Shown: positions 36,025 through 49,373 of the stretch, piece by piece
Position numbering within the stretch: position 1 is the first letter of the stretch
How the letters are laid out: every line of letters starts with the position of its first letter
Assembly: GCA_028023455.1 (NCBI GenBank)
Contig: JAQFVV010012510.1
Location: 1,304,001-1,368,000 of the forward strand
Origin: Epiperipatus broadwayi
Lineage: Eukaryota; Onychophora; Udeonychophora; Euonychophora; Peripatidae
DNA length: 64,000 nt
Reading direction: 5' to 3'
Program-made: the position numbers and the translations under genes
Notes under the pieces: model-generated
Seen by the model: only the letters and a program-made list of their open reading frames with translations
Databases searched by the model: none
Told to the model about the DNA's origin: nothing

Positions 36025-38618
36025 GTGCATCCTGTCACATGGCATACTGATCTTAATTTCTTTCTAATAGATATGATTAGTAATGTGATGGAAAATAGAA
36101 ATAAAAATAGAAATGATAGTGGAAGATGTGGATGGAAAGTGAATGATAAGAGTATGTTAGAAGAGTATAAAATAAAAGTTGAAAAAACCATGGAAGAGTT
36201 GGTTGGGGATAAAAACTGGTGTGGTGAAATAGAAAAATTGGCAAATAGGGTTTACGGTGAGAATATTCAGAAGAATAAAAGTAATAAAAATGTGAGAGCT
36301 AGGAAAAGTCTAAAAGAGAGGAAAACAACATGCAGAAAATATAAGTATGCTATTAAGAACAAAGAAAGTGAAAAAGATGTTAATGTTTAATAGGAAAAGT
36401 ACTTAGAAAAAAGAATTGGCTAAAATAGATAATTATATAGAGAGAATAAATTTCAATAGTAAATTGTTAGAGGATATTAATAAAAGTGGAAGATATGGGA
36501 GTAAAAAATTATAGAAATACATTAAAAGAAGAAATGTAGGGGGGAATAGAGATAGTATTACTAGATGATGAGGGAGTAGAGAATACCTCTAGAGAAGAAT
36601 TAAAGATAATATTAAATATGTAATGAATATAAAAAAGATGTTAGATGTGAAGGACAGAGTGATAGGAAACATGAAAGCATGTAGTAATGGAAATATTAGG
36701 TTTACAGAAAATAAACTGAATAAAGCAGGAAAGAAATTGAAAAGTGGAAAGGCAAGAGGTTTGAATGGATGGCCAACAGAGATGGTAATGAATTTAGGGC
36801 ATAGGGCAAAAGTAAAATTATTATCATGTTTTAATAAGATAGCACAGAAAAGAGATTTTCTGGGTAGTTGGAGTAATACAAGTGTAAGGCTACTATTTAA
36901 AGGAAAGGGTAAGGATAATAGAAAATTAAACAATTATAGACTGATAGCAGTTACATCAGGTTTTTATGGTGGCTGAAAGGGTTGCAAAATGAATGGAAGA
37001 AATTAATATAGTGGGAGAATTGCAAGGGTTTTTTTAATTGGATAGGCATTTAGGAGATAGTTTATTTGTAGTTATACAACTTATGGATATGAGTAGATAT
37101 ACAGGTAGAGTTATAATGGTTTTTATAGATATAGAGAAGGTGTATGATAGAGTAAATAGAAATAGATTATGGGTAAGTTTAGTGAATTTGAAAATGGATG
37201 GAGCTTTAGTGGATGTAATTAAGAAATTATATGAAAATAATTACTATATGTATCAATGAGGGAATATGGAATCAGTTAACATTAAAAATGGGGTGGAATT
37301 AAGTCAAGGATGCCCTTTGTTATCTATTTTGTTTTTATTGTGTTTGAGAGAAATGGAGAGAGTAATAGAAAGATTAGAGAGAGGGATGGAGATACTATTA
37401 ATGGGTTGCATATCATTATCAGGTCTTTGTCTTGTTGTGTGCTGAAATAAGGGAAGATATGGAAGTTATACTGAGGACACACACAAAGGTGGGCAAAGAG
37501 ATGGGGTTTAAGTTTTGTGAAGATAAATCAAAAGTAATAATGATTAATAATGGGGAAGTAGAAGACAAATAATTTTTAATGTGGGATATAAAGTTAAATG
37601 TGGTGAATAGATGTAACTATTTGGGAATCATATTAAGTAATCAGAGAAGCTGCTTGGATGAATGGGAGAAAATTTGATAAATGAAGTAAAGAAAAGAAAG
37701 AGGTTGATATAAAAATTAACAGTGTTTTTATATAATAAATATGATGTGTCTAAAATTATTTGGAAAAGGGGTCACAGTAACAGGGATAACATATGGGAAC
37801 GATGTGTTATATGCTATTAATGGAGTATTAGATTACTTGAAAAAAGTACAAAGAGAATTAAGAAGATGTGCATTAGATGCAGATGTTTGGATGGAAGAGG
37901 AGACAATTCAAGGAGAAATGGGATGGTCAAGTTTTTATATGAGGGATCGAAAAAGCAAAATGAAAATGTTCGGTAGATCGCAGTTTATGGATACAATAGT
38001 CAAATATGTTTAAAAATACATATATACAAGCAACAAAGATTACAAATTATAAAATTATCATAGAATAGCCTTTTCTGGCAAATTATTGTTTTTTGCCCTT
38101 TTCAATATGTCACCATGATTTAAAGCACATACAGTGATATCTATATAAATACATGAGAGAAGACAGATAAAAGGACAAAAAACATAATTTGCCAAAAAAT
38201 GCTTTTCTATGATAATTTTATAATTTATAATCTTTGTTGCTTGTATATATGTATTTTTAAACATATTTGACTATTGTATACTTGAAGTGCAACATAAAAA
38301 AAAATTGGTTTTAATTCTGATTTTTTTTCTGTATAGTTTATGGATAATAAAAGAATAGCCAAAATAGTATTTAATTGGGTTATAAATAAAGAGCAGGTAC
38401 CAAGATTTGTGAGAAAGGTAATGTTGTATGGCGAAGATTTAGATAAACTATTTATGTCAGTGTACTTGTTCAAAAGATGGAATGACTGGGTTAGGAGAAT
38501 TGTTAAGTGTTATAGTGGTAAGGAATGGGATAAAAGAATAGATATAATAATAAAAATAGAGAGTTGGAGATATAGAGAACAAGTATGGAGAGTAAAAAGT
38601 TATATATATATATTGTAA
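36025..38618 (+). pseudogene. Decayed non-LTR retrotransposon (LINE) reverse transcriptase
   Basis: Successive frames read as pieces of one LINE ORF2. 36025-36390 is a basic linker. 36623-36976 holds the RT fingers (KSGKARGLNGWP… and FKGKGKDNRKLNNYRLIAVTS). 37038-37259 holds the palm motif FIDIEKVYDRVNR. A segment near 37295-37320 resembles LSQGCPLL, and CNYLGIILS lies near 37610-37635. The C-terminal parts are 37741-37990 and 38340-38618. Multiple stops and shifts separate them, and the region where the FADD box is expected (about 37410-37435) is not intact, so it is dead. No endonuclease domain is seen, so it is 5'-truncated. Clade not assigned. A 341-bp hairpin insertion splits the C-terminal part. 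Confidence 0.8.
37994..38334. mobile_element. 341-bp hairpin insertion with 12-bp target duplication
   Basis: Flanked by AGTTTATGGATA at 37982-37993 and 38335-38346. Removing the insert and one copy rejoins the LINE reading frame (…FMD then NKRIAK). The first 283 bases (37994-38276) begin CAATAGTC, end in its reverse complement, and have arms of about 110 bp with a handful of mismatches around a loop of about 65 bp. About 58 T- and A-rich bases follow before the second target copy. TA also borders the hairpin itself, so a TA-targeting MITE nested in a second insertion is an alternative. Confidence 0.8.
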
Positions 38619-38639
38619 CAATATTTATAAATTAATATA

Positions 38640-41600
38640 AATATGTATTTGTAATTATTAAATTAATATAAAAGATATGTATTGGTAACTATAATTTGTA
38701 ACTATTTTAATATGTCACATTTGTAACCATAATAAATATTTAGATAGGGGAAATTATTAATTATTAGATATATGCCTATCCAATCTGTACCATGTGTAAC
38801 TATATTAATTCATCATAGCATAGATAAAGAAATTATAGAATCACTGTGCCACTTGAAAATATCAGCATTAAAGATTCTTGGTATTTATTTATATATTGGG
38901 GCAGTCATCTGAACAATAAAACATACTGGCCATTGTCATCTAATAAAAATAATATTAAATATAGCAACTGAATAAAAGTACCCACTGTGAGATTTCTGGA
39001 GTGCCTTATGCTTATCTCGAATACTAGGTTCTTCTAACAAAGAATCCCCTCTATTCTTCTTTCCAAATATATAAGACCATTCATGGTCATATGCACACAC
39101 GGGTGCTATCCACGACAACTTATAAAAAAAATATATTTTATAAAACTAATATTATGAAGTTGGAAAGGGATGATATCACTTTTTATTCAGTTTAGCTAAG
39201 TACATGTGTTTTCCCATGAGCGCCACTAGATTGTTTTCAATCTAGATAAGTATCTATTTATAGTGTACTTGAGTTCAAACTCATTCAGTACATATTTATT
39301 ACACATGACTTGGATGACTATTGAACAAAAATGACATTCTTACATTTTATCTATATTGATAAAATTACAAGATCCCAATATTACCAAAGTTTATACTATA
39401 GATCAAAGATTCTTATAGACACTGCTAGCTCATTAGCGTATATTGATGAACAGACATGTATAATCCCATTAATGGCTTCCAAACAAGCATGTGAAGACCA
39501 TCATTGATATTGATGGCCATTTAACCAGATTATTTATCACAATAAAGGTAATAATGATGATGATGATAATAATATCATAATAATGATAACAATAGTGATA
39601 TCATAATAATGATTATAATAGTGATGATGATACCAGCCATGGCTTATCAATAAACTCACAACAATAAATTCATCTTTATAAACTTATAGGCATCTATTAA
39701 AATTATCATATTTCATACTGGGATTTAATAATACTAATGGTGATGATTGATCACCATGAATCTCTTTGCATAATATTCAATTTTCTATAAACCCCTATTT
39801 ACTAAAATATATTCATTACGCTAAACATTAAATTTAATGATTATAATTTATTAATGATGATTGATGGCGATCATAACTTTTATATAGTATTATTTGAAAC
39901 ATTTTTAAACTAATAACATGATATCCATCTTTGATGAGGATGATCTAAATTCATGGACACAACACAATTTTAGCTTTCTATGTTGAACTATAATTATCAA
40001 CATTTGGTTATTCTCAAGCATAATCCTTAAATACTTAAATATCAACATTCTAGTTAACCTATTATTTTGTGGACGCTTAATATTTGCAAGTGTTTGCTCA
40101 ATATATACGAATGGTAATACTTAATAACTGTGAGCAATGATGATGAATTAAAATGATAGAATTAAGACAAAAAAAAACACAATATTCTTAATAACAACTC
40201 GGAAACCAATTAAGATATATAATTATATTTTATTAACACTACTACTCTTTCTTTCCTTCTTTAAAGTCAAATCGACAATTAAATAAATGGCTTATTAATA
40301 TAAAAATTTATATAAGTATAAGCAAATAAACTTAATATATAGGTTTGTCATTTTTCTTGATATCTCAAAATAAGCTGACTTAAATCAATATTAAAAAAAA
40401 ATACATATTCTATAAATGCTTATTTAAGACTTTTCTTACTCATCATATCATAAAATAAATTTCAGGTGAAACTTGTATATGTTATTTCATTTCCATTCAA
40501 ATGTAATGCCCTACTTTTCAATTTACCATTTTAAACTAATCATATATAACCTATTCTTTGATGTGTTTGGATAAGCAGTTACACATTCACGCATTCGGTA
40601 ATGTTAACATATATGTTTAAAATGTATACCCATAAATTACATATATAAAAATATCTTTTTCTTTTGCAACCTTATAGTGAAAGAAAATAAAATACATATA
40701 TTAATTTTTAATATGCAACAAGATAAAATAAAAATAAAAAACATTATAAATGCATATATCTATAGGTTGCTCATTATCATTAACATCTGAAGAACAATTA
40801 AAAAAAAACATTTCAACATTACAATATATAATAAAAAAAATAATGAAAAATTTAAGTTTAAAGATTTAAACTATGTTTGTGCTATGTTGTGAGATATTGC
40901 AAATAACTATAGATAAACAAGTCTTTAATGTTTCTGTATCAAAAAGAAAATTGCTTTGACCAGTAAATTAAGGTTTACTTTTAATAAGTAAAAGAATAAA
41001 ATCGGTTAAAGAAAGTTCATATTTACCCATCTACTTTTTACTTCTTATTAATGTCCTGAATTTGAATTTTCAGACTGCTTTTCTTTGCTCACCAACAACA
41101 ACAACAAAAAAAAAAAAAGTTATTGCAGATACTTTTAAGATAATGCTGAATCAATTGACTTTGCTTGTTTCTTCAATTCCATTATTATTCACTGTTGATT
41201 GGCCTCCTTCTACCATTTAAAAAAAAAGTTATTATAAGTGCTTTGAATAAGTAGGTACCGGTGGATTTGCTTGTCTCCTTTAAAAAAAATAATTGCTGTT
41301 GACACTTTAGATGATTGAGGTAAATCAACAAAATTTGATTTATGGCTTCAAACTTGGTTCTACATGGCTGTTATAAATTTTCTTTTCCTCCTATTTCCTC
41401 TTCTCCATTCATTCAAAGGTAATGAGCTTTTAATAAGCCAGGAACTAGAAACAAAGCATTCCATATAGCTTGTGTGGTTGGCTTCAAAATCTATCATTTT
41501 GTTGGTTATTACTGGATACATGACTTCATAGACGGATCAGCGATTTTGACTCATTCTGTATTAACCAGGAAGCAGAAAAAATGGTTTAGCAATGCAGAGG

Positions 41601-42957
41601 CATAGTATTATGCATAACCAAATATGTTAATATCATTTTTATAATTATTACTAACTTTTAATAAATTCAATCTTGTTCCATTTCTCTCCTCTTCTTTAAT
41701 ATTGCTGGAAATTGCTTTATATCAACGCACATTTCATTTGCTCTTTTTTTTTCAACTTTCAAAGAGTGAGAAAAAAAATTAAAGCGTTCACTCTCTTTTA
41801 AAAAAAAATCCGAGCTTACATTTCTGCTTAAGAATAATAACAAGGAAGGACCGACTGAGTTGAGTCTCAAAATAATAATAATTTGAGTGACTCTCACTCT
41901 AAAAAAAAATTAATGACTAACTCATCATCTCTCTAAAGAAATTTAAGACTAACTGATTATCTCTCTAAAAAAATTTAAGACTGACTGATTAAAAAAATTG
42001 TTTCAATCATTTATATCGCGAATTTCAATCAAAGAAAAAAAAACATCTGGAAATCTTTATCTTAAAAAAATCAAAGCTTCACAAGTTTGACGTTGGTCAC
42101 AATCAATAAAGACTTAAAATTGATCGCTATCGTTATCTACATCAAAGCACCTCTTTTGTAAAAATAATCTTAAGATACAGATAACAACAAAGCTGGCCAT
42201 CCATAGCCATCAGAAATAGGTGTAAAAGCGTATTTGTGTTTGTACAGATGTATTCATTGTTTCACACGTGTACATTTTTTATATCTCCTAATCTAACAAT
42301 CTTAATTGCCTTATTTCACACCTTTCTGATTTACTCTTATTTTAACAAAATGAATGTTAAATAAATTTAACATACATTATTTAATAAAAATATTATATAA
42401 TAAATCATAAAAAGAACTGCTTATTCATAATAATAAATCTATACATATAAATCTCTGTATGTATAAAAGAATAAAAAAATTTTTTTTTAAATAATTGAAT
42501 ACTATATATATATCTACAATATATATATATATATATATATGTAGAGAGAGAAATAAATAGAATATTGGCTGTGAGTTAATTTATGCTATTAGCAAGAAAA
42601 GTAGTTTACTGTTTAATGTTTGAACAGGATCTTTAGCAACAGGTGATTATACATGTAAATGAAAAAATGTGGATGATTTAGTCTGCAAGTTGTGTAAGAA
42701 TAAATATAAGGAAAGTGATTATACAAAAAAGGGTTATTGATTTTTATGCTGGGTTTGAGAAATAATAAGAGGGATTTACATATAAAAGCAATGGATTTGA
42801 CAAAGATTATGTTGTAGAAATGGGATGGAGCAGGATATGGGAAAACTTAGGGTAAGGAAGAGAAAGGGAAGGTAAAGTGGCTAACAGGTTTCTCTGGACA
42901 TAGTTGCTAATAGATTCCTGGATCCAAATAAGGAGAAGTCATAGTGCATCATATCAC
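38640..42957. other. Long AT-rich region without recognised genes
   Basis: The start (38620-38740) repeats TTGTAAC/TGGTAAC-type words and may be the LINE 3' tail. 39541-39640 is an imperfect GATGATAATAAT microsatellite. 41667-41897 is an open frame without a domain. TA and TATATC runs lie at 42500-42545. Nothing else supported. Confidence 0.5.
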
Positions 42958-45070
42958 ATAGAAAATTTAATTTAGGGTGATCAAGAGTTGATGTTGATGA
43001 ATATCACTAGCTAGTCCCAGGGAGAGAAATAAATCTTTAATTGTTCAAACAATTGAGAAAAAAAAACTAAGACAAACATTAGTCAAAATAAATCTAAATA
43101 ATTTTAAAGTTTATTAAATTCAAAAGAAAACAAATCCCAGGCAAACAAAATATAAAAGTTTGACCATAGTGTATTTATCAGTGTGTATATGTGACAGTTA
43201 AGGACATTAAACACTCTGGTAGATAAGTTTTTTTTCACCTATAATTTAAAGAGGGATTTATATGATCTTCCTTCTAGCAGTTTATAAAAACCAATTCCAG
43301 TTTCTCTATCTGGAGATTTCAAAAAAATAAAGCAGTCTTGTGGAGAACACAATGAAATGGCATGGATAAGCTTTTGACCTAAAATAAAGCAATGGGACCA
43401 AAATTATCACATGTCCACAGAACAGCTTATGATTTAACCACATTCAAAGTATCAAGGTCGACCCAATACAAAACAATAAAAACATAAAAGATTATGATCT
43501 TATGTAATCTTATGTAGAAGAAACAAAATCTCTGCTATAGGAAAAACAGAACAATACACATGATAAACTGCCAACCAAAAAATTTACGGTCTGCAGGAAA
43601 ATACAAACCTAACTTAAAGAAGGGTTCCCCTCTTTTCTTCCATAGTGTAAGCTTGTGGTTAAACACCTGTAGAGATTAATACTATCGCATTTTACATGCA
43701 TATTCTCGAGGTTACAGCCTCAGTAAATATTACAAACCTAACTTAAGTAATTAATTATAACAAAAAGTGACAGATGAGTTAAAGAAAATTACTAATATCT
43801 GCCCAAGTGTTTATCACAGGTTAGTAATATAAAGAATAATAAAAAACAAACACTAAGCACATAAAAATAGAAACTCACAAAACACTCCTGGATAAATAAA
43901 TTTAAAACAAATATGAAACTTAAAACTAAGTTTTCAACACAGACTATAAATAACATACATAATAAATGCATAAAATATTTAAGTTGAATACTTAGAAGAT
44001 ATTATAAATATGGGCTTTTTTAAGATTAAGCTGAGACTGTAACAAATGATTTAACTAGAGATTTAAGTCCTGCTGTAATATGAAAATGTTTTACCTTGAG
44101 GCATAAGGTTAAGTCTAGTTGATGTCTTTCAGCATCACACCCAGTTTAGTTCTCTTTAAAATTATTATGTAAATTTTGGCTTCCATTTATAAGTTCAGGA
44201 GTCTGTAGGCAATCTTGGAGTTAATTCTAGAGCAGGTTTTTATGACATGATTTTGGTGGCACAATCTGAAGCTTCAGGTTTTGTCTTGGGAGGATTTAGC
44301 ACTGCATCTGGAGAAGATTTCTCATAGCACATTTTTGGAATTCTGTGTGGATGATCACTATTTAATAATATATGATCTCAGTGAAATATTAGGTATGTCA
44401 GCACAGCAATCCATATATCTATCACCAGCAGAATAACAAGATTTAGCAGCTAGAATTAATTATCAGAGAAGTACTTATAACAAGCCACATCAGAAAATTT
44501 ATCAGAGAATAACAATCAGACCAAAATCCAAGGGTTTTTTATATGTACTCTTATCTCCTGCATCAACTTTAATTAGAAGTTTTTGCCTGAGGCAAATCTC
44601 TATCTCAGACTCAATCTTAATTAAAAATCTGACCAAGGCTCTTATTCAAAGTTAATTAAAGAAAAGTAAATGCAAATTTTAGTCTCAGTTTTTATTTTTA
44701 AAATTAAATTAAAATTAGATTACAAACAAAGAAACAAGAATGCAATTAAAACTTTCAAAAATTAAAACCTTTCTCAAAAGATTAAAACTTTTCAAATTAA
44801 AATGTTTTTACAATTTGATTTAAAAAATAAGTGGCAAAATAAACTTATTTTTAAAATAAAAAGTAAAATCTATTGTATCCAAAATTATAATCACAGAAAT
44901 TTAAAATACACCAGAGTATGTATGTTAATGCATGCACTCTTAATATATAAAATAGAATAACACACCAGACTTTAAAAATAGTTTTCTTTTAAGACTTTAT
45001 AAAATTAAGTTAGATTTTACTTTGCAATGGAATTCTTGAAGTGGATAAATATGCAGTTCAATTGCTCCAT
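42958..45070 (-). repeat. Left direct repeat of element D
   Basis: Matches 47050-49173 from AAAATTTAATTTA through TGGAATTCTTGAAGTGGATAA. Many substitutions make it old. It carries a private 113-bp insertion at 43618-43730. Confidence 0.75.
43618..43730 (-). mobile_element. 113-bp short retro-insertion with 16-bp target duplication
   Basis: Flanked by TACAAACCTAACTTAA at 43602-43617 and 43731-43746. The partner repeat has the unoccupied site near 47757-47775. On the minus strand the insert starts ATATTTACTGAGGCTGTAACCTC, shortened here to its key words TTTACTGAGG and TGTAACCTC; these recur in the insert at 54028-54119. A long, exact target duplication fits LINE-mediated retrotransposition of a small RNA. 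The source RNA is not identified. Confidence 0.7.
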
Positions 45071-45146
45071 CAAGTTATGAAAAAAAAATCAAAGCATTTT
45101 GCTATTTTTTTAAAAAAAGCTTTTAAACATTTAACCCCCTCCCCCC

Positions 45147-47040
45147 AAGGCTAAATGTTTATCCTGCATTTTGTCCAAAAAGAATCACCTTTTTATTCAT
45201 AGCCTTCTCCATTCTCATAATCCGGTAACCAATTTTTAATATATTTAAACTCCATCCAATTATTAGGAATCTAAGATCTGTCAAGTGGTTCTTTTTTATG
45301 GAAAGTTTGATCAATATAATCTAATCTCCTGAACCTGTCTACAGGTTTCCTTGCTATATTACCACAATCTACTAACATTAAAAATTCTGCCATTTCTTCT
45401 ATTGACTAGGCAGTTGCTAAGCATCATTTGTTGTATGATAGGTGGCATATGATGATGAATGGTCCATATGATTTAGTCATCTGAAAAGTGAAACATGACT
45501 AATGACCTTAATTTTTCAACCTGCTTGAAAAAGAATTGTGTATGTGTTTCACTGCATATAATAAGATATTTGTCATTGCATATTTTATAAAGTATACCAT
45601 CTTTTTTGGCTTACACTCCAAAACATCATCAAAATAGTGCACTTATACTTCTGAAAGGTATGCAGTTTTGCATATAATGTATGCCATCAATACATGATTG
45701 TTCTATGGAGATGGCTACTAGTAACCATAACATTATCTCCCTTTAACCAGTTTTCAACTTGAAACAAACTGGCCAGACTTTCCAGATGATTTAATGGTCT
45801 CTCCCCCACCTTGGCCTTGAATTTTTCAATAAGGAATTACTTCTCCAAAAATCTGCTCACTGGACCCTCATGTCTATTATTTTCTAATTCCCTGTGCTCT
45901 TTTTTCCAAAGGATTATTTGTACAGTTTATTTTCTACAGCAAAAAGTTTACTTTCTATTCCCAACACCCCACATTCGAGCTCTTTAGTAATCCCAAAGCA
46001 CATTTTCTGTATTTCATACTTTAAAGCATCTTTACTTTAAACTATATCAAATGCACTTTCTCTAACTTTATATACTATTCCCATGCCTTGTTCTATTTTT
46101 TTAGCCCTCCTTTTCTTAATATCTAATTCCCATTGTGTTATTTTCTCTGCAACTGCCCAATCTTGGTACATTTCTTTCACTCATATTATCTTCATCTCTA
46201 AGTCACCTGTTCTAATGCTATCTTGTTTCAATTCATCTCTCAGCACTTTCATACCATCTTTTACTATCCCCACTTCCCGACTTTCTTTACTCAAATTTCT
46301 TTTTATGATTTCTATAGCTTCCTGATTTCTTTCAACTTTTTCCATTATTTACTGTCTCATTCCCTTCATTTCTTTTATAATCTCAGCTTTAAACTTCTCT
46401 AACATGGCCCTATTTTTTCCTTCATTACCTGCTGACTCTGTTTCATTTCCAGTAACTCTTATTGTATTTCTCTCCCCTCAGCTTTTATCATATTCATCTG
46501 ACTTTGTTTTATGTCCATTATCATCTTCATCAACATTATCATCATCTGTGTCTCACTCCCTTTTTTTCCTTTTTCACTATTTGGGGATTTTTGAACAAAA
46601 CTGAGCTTTCTTCCAAGACTACCTACTACCATTTTCTTCATTGACTTCCAAGTTTTGACACAAGATTAAATCTAATATTTTTATATTTAACTTTTATTTT
46701 CAGTTTTTCAAACACACAAAAAATAACTTTTTAATAACTGTTTATTTAACTTTCCTACATTCAAAATAAAACCAAAGAAAAGAACACTATTTATTTATTT
46801 TATTTGAAAAAGAATTTTATTCTTTTCCTTTAGTTAAAAAAAATGCAAAAGAGAAATACTATGTCACTGTTTATTTACTTTTATTATATTAAAAAGATGA
46901 ACCTTCTATTCTAAACTGCCCCATCAATATATACCACAATTAGCACAAACTGATCCCTAATACTTAAATCTTGCCTCCTACACTTGAAATATTACTCAAC
47001 CATCTTCTTTATTTTTTTTGATGACTGATGGGCCACCAGA
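45147..47040 (-). pseudogene. Gag-like coiled-coil relic inside element D
   Basis: Read on the minus strand from about 46660, broken frames give charged helical protein: EKVERNQEAIEIIKRN, then KDGMKVLRDELKQ, then WAVAEKITQWELDIKKRRAKK. Further down (about 45400-45190) comes a segment with RFRRLDYIDQTFHKKE and NWLPDYENGEGYE. Several stops interrupt it. The look is of a retroelement Gag or ORF1, but I recognise no domain. The plus-strand open frames at 46083-46604 are T-rich shadows. Confidence 0.4.
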
Positions 47041-47049
47041 AAACTAACA

Positions 47050-49173
47050 ATCTAAAAATTTAATTTACAGTGATAAAGAATTGATGATGATGAATGTCAC
47101 TAGCTCGACTCATAAGAAAAAGAAATCTTTATAATTATTCAGACAATTGAAAAAAGTACACCAAAACAAAAATTAGCCAAAATAAATCTAAATAATTTTA
47201 AAGTTTATTAAATTCAAAAGAAAACAAATCCCAGGCAAATATAATATAAAGGTTTGGCTTAGATTTCTACAGTGTATTTATCAGAGAGTGTATGAGAGTA
47301 CTGAAAACATTAAATACTATGGCAGATAAGTTTGTTTTCTCACCTATAATTTAAAGAGGGATTTATACTATCTTCCTGCTAGCAGTTTATAAAAACCAAT
47401 TCCAGTTTTCAGACTTCATGCTAGCAATTTATAAAAACCAATTCCAGTTTCCCTATCTGGAGATTTCAAAAATAAAGCAATCTTATAGGGAACATAGCAA
47501 AACAGCAAGGATGAGCTTTCCTTGATCTGAAATAAAGCATTGGGAACAAGAATGTCATATGTCTGCAGAACAGCTCATGATTTAACCACATTCAAGGTAT
47601 TAAGTTTGGCCCAATAGAAGACAAGAAGAACATAACAAGGAAAGATTATGATTTTATGTAATCTTACATAGAATAAATGAAATCTCTCATATAGGAAAAA
47701 CAGAACAAGACACTCGATAAATCACCAGCCAAAAAATTTGTGGTCGGCAGGAAAATACAAACCAACTTAAGTAAATTAATTGTAATGAAAGAGGATAGGT
47801 GAGTTAAAAAATACTAATATCTGCCCATACTTTTATCACAGGATAGTAATATAAAGAATAGTAAAAAACAAACACTAAGCATACAAAAATAGAAAGTTTC
47901 AGTACACTCCTGGATAAATAAATTTAAAACAAAAATGGAGTTTTAAAGTTTCCAACACAAACTACAAATAAAGTACATAATAAATGGATAAAATATTTAA
48001 GTTGAATATTTAGAAGATATTATAAAGACAGGTTTCTTTTTAAGATTAAGCTGAGACTTTAACAAATGATTTAACTAGAAATTTAAACCCTGATGCAATA
48101 TGAAATTGTTTTACCATGAGAAATAAGATTAAGTCTGACTGATGTCTTTCAGCACTGCATTAAGTTTAGTTCTCTTTAAAGTTATTATGTAGATTTTGGT
48201 TTCCATTTATAAGATCAGATGTCTGCAGGTAATCTTGGAATCAATCCTGGATCAGGCTTTTATGAGATTATCTTGGTGGCATGGTCTGAAACTCTGGTGT
48301 TTATCTTGAGAGGATTTAGCACTGCATGTGGAGAAGATTTCTCATAGCTTTTATTTTTGGCATTGTGTGTGGATGGTTGCTATTTAGTGAAAAGAAGTCC
48401 ATAATATGATATCAGCAAAATATCTGGTAAGGCAGTGCAGCAATCTGAATAATTATCACCAGCAAAATAACAAGAATTAGCAGCTACAATTAGTCAGCAG
48501 AAAACTATTTATAAAAAGCCACATTAGAAAATTCATCAGAGAATAATAATCAGTCCAAAATCCAACAGTTATTTATATGCACTCTTATCTTCCATGTCAT
48601 CTGTAATTAGCAGTTTTTTTTCCAGAGCAAAGCTCTATCCCAGACTCAATCTTAATTAAAAATCTGACCAGAGCTCTTATTCAAAATTAATTAAAGAAAA
48701 GTAAACACAAAATTAAGTCTCAGCTTTTCTCTTCAAAATTCAATTAAAATTAGATTACAAACAAAGAAACAACAAAACAATTAAAACTTTCCAAAATTAA
48801 ACACTTTCTCAAAAATTAAACCTTTTCAGATTAGAATGTTTTTACAATTTGATTAAAAAAAATAAATGACAAAAACTTATTTTTTTTTTTTTCATATGTC
48901 ATAGCATCTGCCGGGACGCGAACCCACACCCGTCTGCAACTCTCGGCTAACAACGCAAGACGAATTCTAAAAAGTAAAATCTACTGAAGACAAAATTAAA
49001 ATCACAGAAAATAAAATATACAAGTATATGTGTGTTAATGCACACACTCTTAATATATAAAATAGAATAACATACAAGACTTTAAAAATAGTTTTTTTAA
49101 CACTTTATAAAATTAAAAGTTAGATTTAACTTTGTGATGGAATTCTTGAAGTGGATAATATATCCTGTTCAAT
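47050..49173 (-). repeat. Right direct repeat of element D
   Basis: Partner of 42958-45070. It lacks the 113-bp insertion of the left copy but has gained a SINE at about 48880-48966. Confidence 0.75.
48880..48966 (-). mobile_element. tRNA-derived SINE, internally deleted copy
   Basis: On the minus strand it reads TTGTTAGCCGAGAG, then TGCAGACGGGTGTGGGTTCGCGTCCCGGC and GATGCTATGACATATG with a poly-A tail (words given piecewise). The box-B consensus GGTTCGCGTCC is perfect. Compared with 51055-51165 about 33 bp between the A and B boxes are missing. The left repeat of element D (near 44855-44870) lacks it. Confidence 0.8.
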
Positions 49174-49179
49174 ATATAT

Positions 49180-49373
49180 TGTAACTGGAACGACCTACCA
49201 ACCCCTCTCTTTGTTTATTTTATTTCTTGATGAGCATATTGCAGCATGGAAATAAAGATTGGCATTACCCAATGTTTATCTTACTTTCTCTACAACAATA
49301 TTTTCTGTTCATCAGAGGATGTAGCATTGAAGAGACTGGAAACATCTAAAAAATTTGTCTGTTTTGTTTTCCA
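49180..49373 (+). repeat. Candidate short or truncated LTR (element E)
   Basis: Begins TGTAACTGGAAC and ends TTTTCCA, includes AATAAAG near 49248, and is followed two bases later by TGGTGCCACTAG (49376-49387), a plausible PBS. No second copy is present in the window, so the call rests on these marks and on the Gag-like relic downstream. Confidence 0.35.

Larger units (their letters stand above)
42958..49173 (-). mobile_element. Old LTR-type element with 2.1-kb direct repeats and no pol (element D)
   Basis: Two diverged direct repeats (42958 to about 45070 and 47050-49173) flank 2 kb of unique sequence. On the minus strand a purine tract, GGGGGGAGGGGG near 45134-45146, lies by the left repeat. 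A TGGTGGCCC word just outside the right repeat (about 47023-47031) could be a PBS. The unique part encodes a coiled-coil Gag-like relic on the minus strand. There is no RT or integrase, so it is a non-autonomous or internally deleted element. The exact LTR ends are unclear, and the 65 bp between the left repeat and the purine tract are unexplained. Confidence 0.6.

Noticed and set aside
38936-39118. 60-residue minus-strand frame in a less AT-rich patch
   Set aside because: Could be part of an old repeat, but no partner copy or domain was found.
41667-41897. 76-residue minus-strand frame
   Set aside because: No domain, no conservation elsewhere in the window, typical chance ORF in AT-rich DNA.
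46083-46604. Plus-strand Ser/Phe/Leu-rich open frames
   Set aside because: Antisense shadow of the A-rich Gag-like relic on the minus strand.
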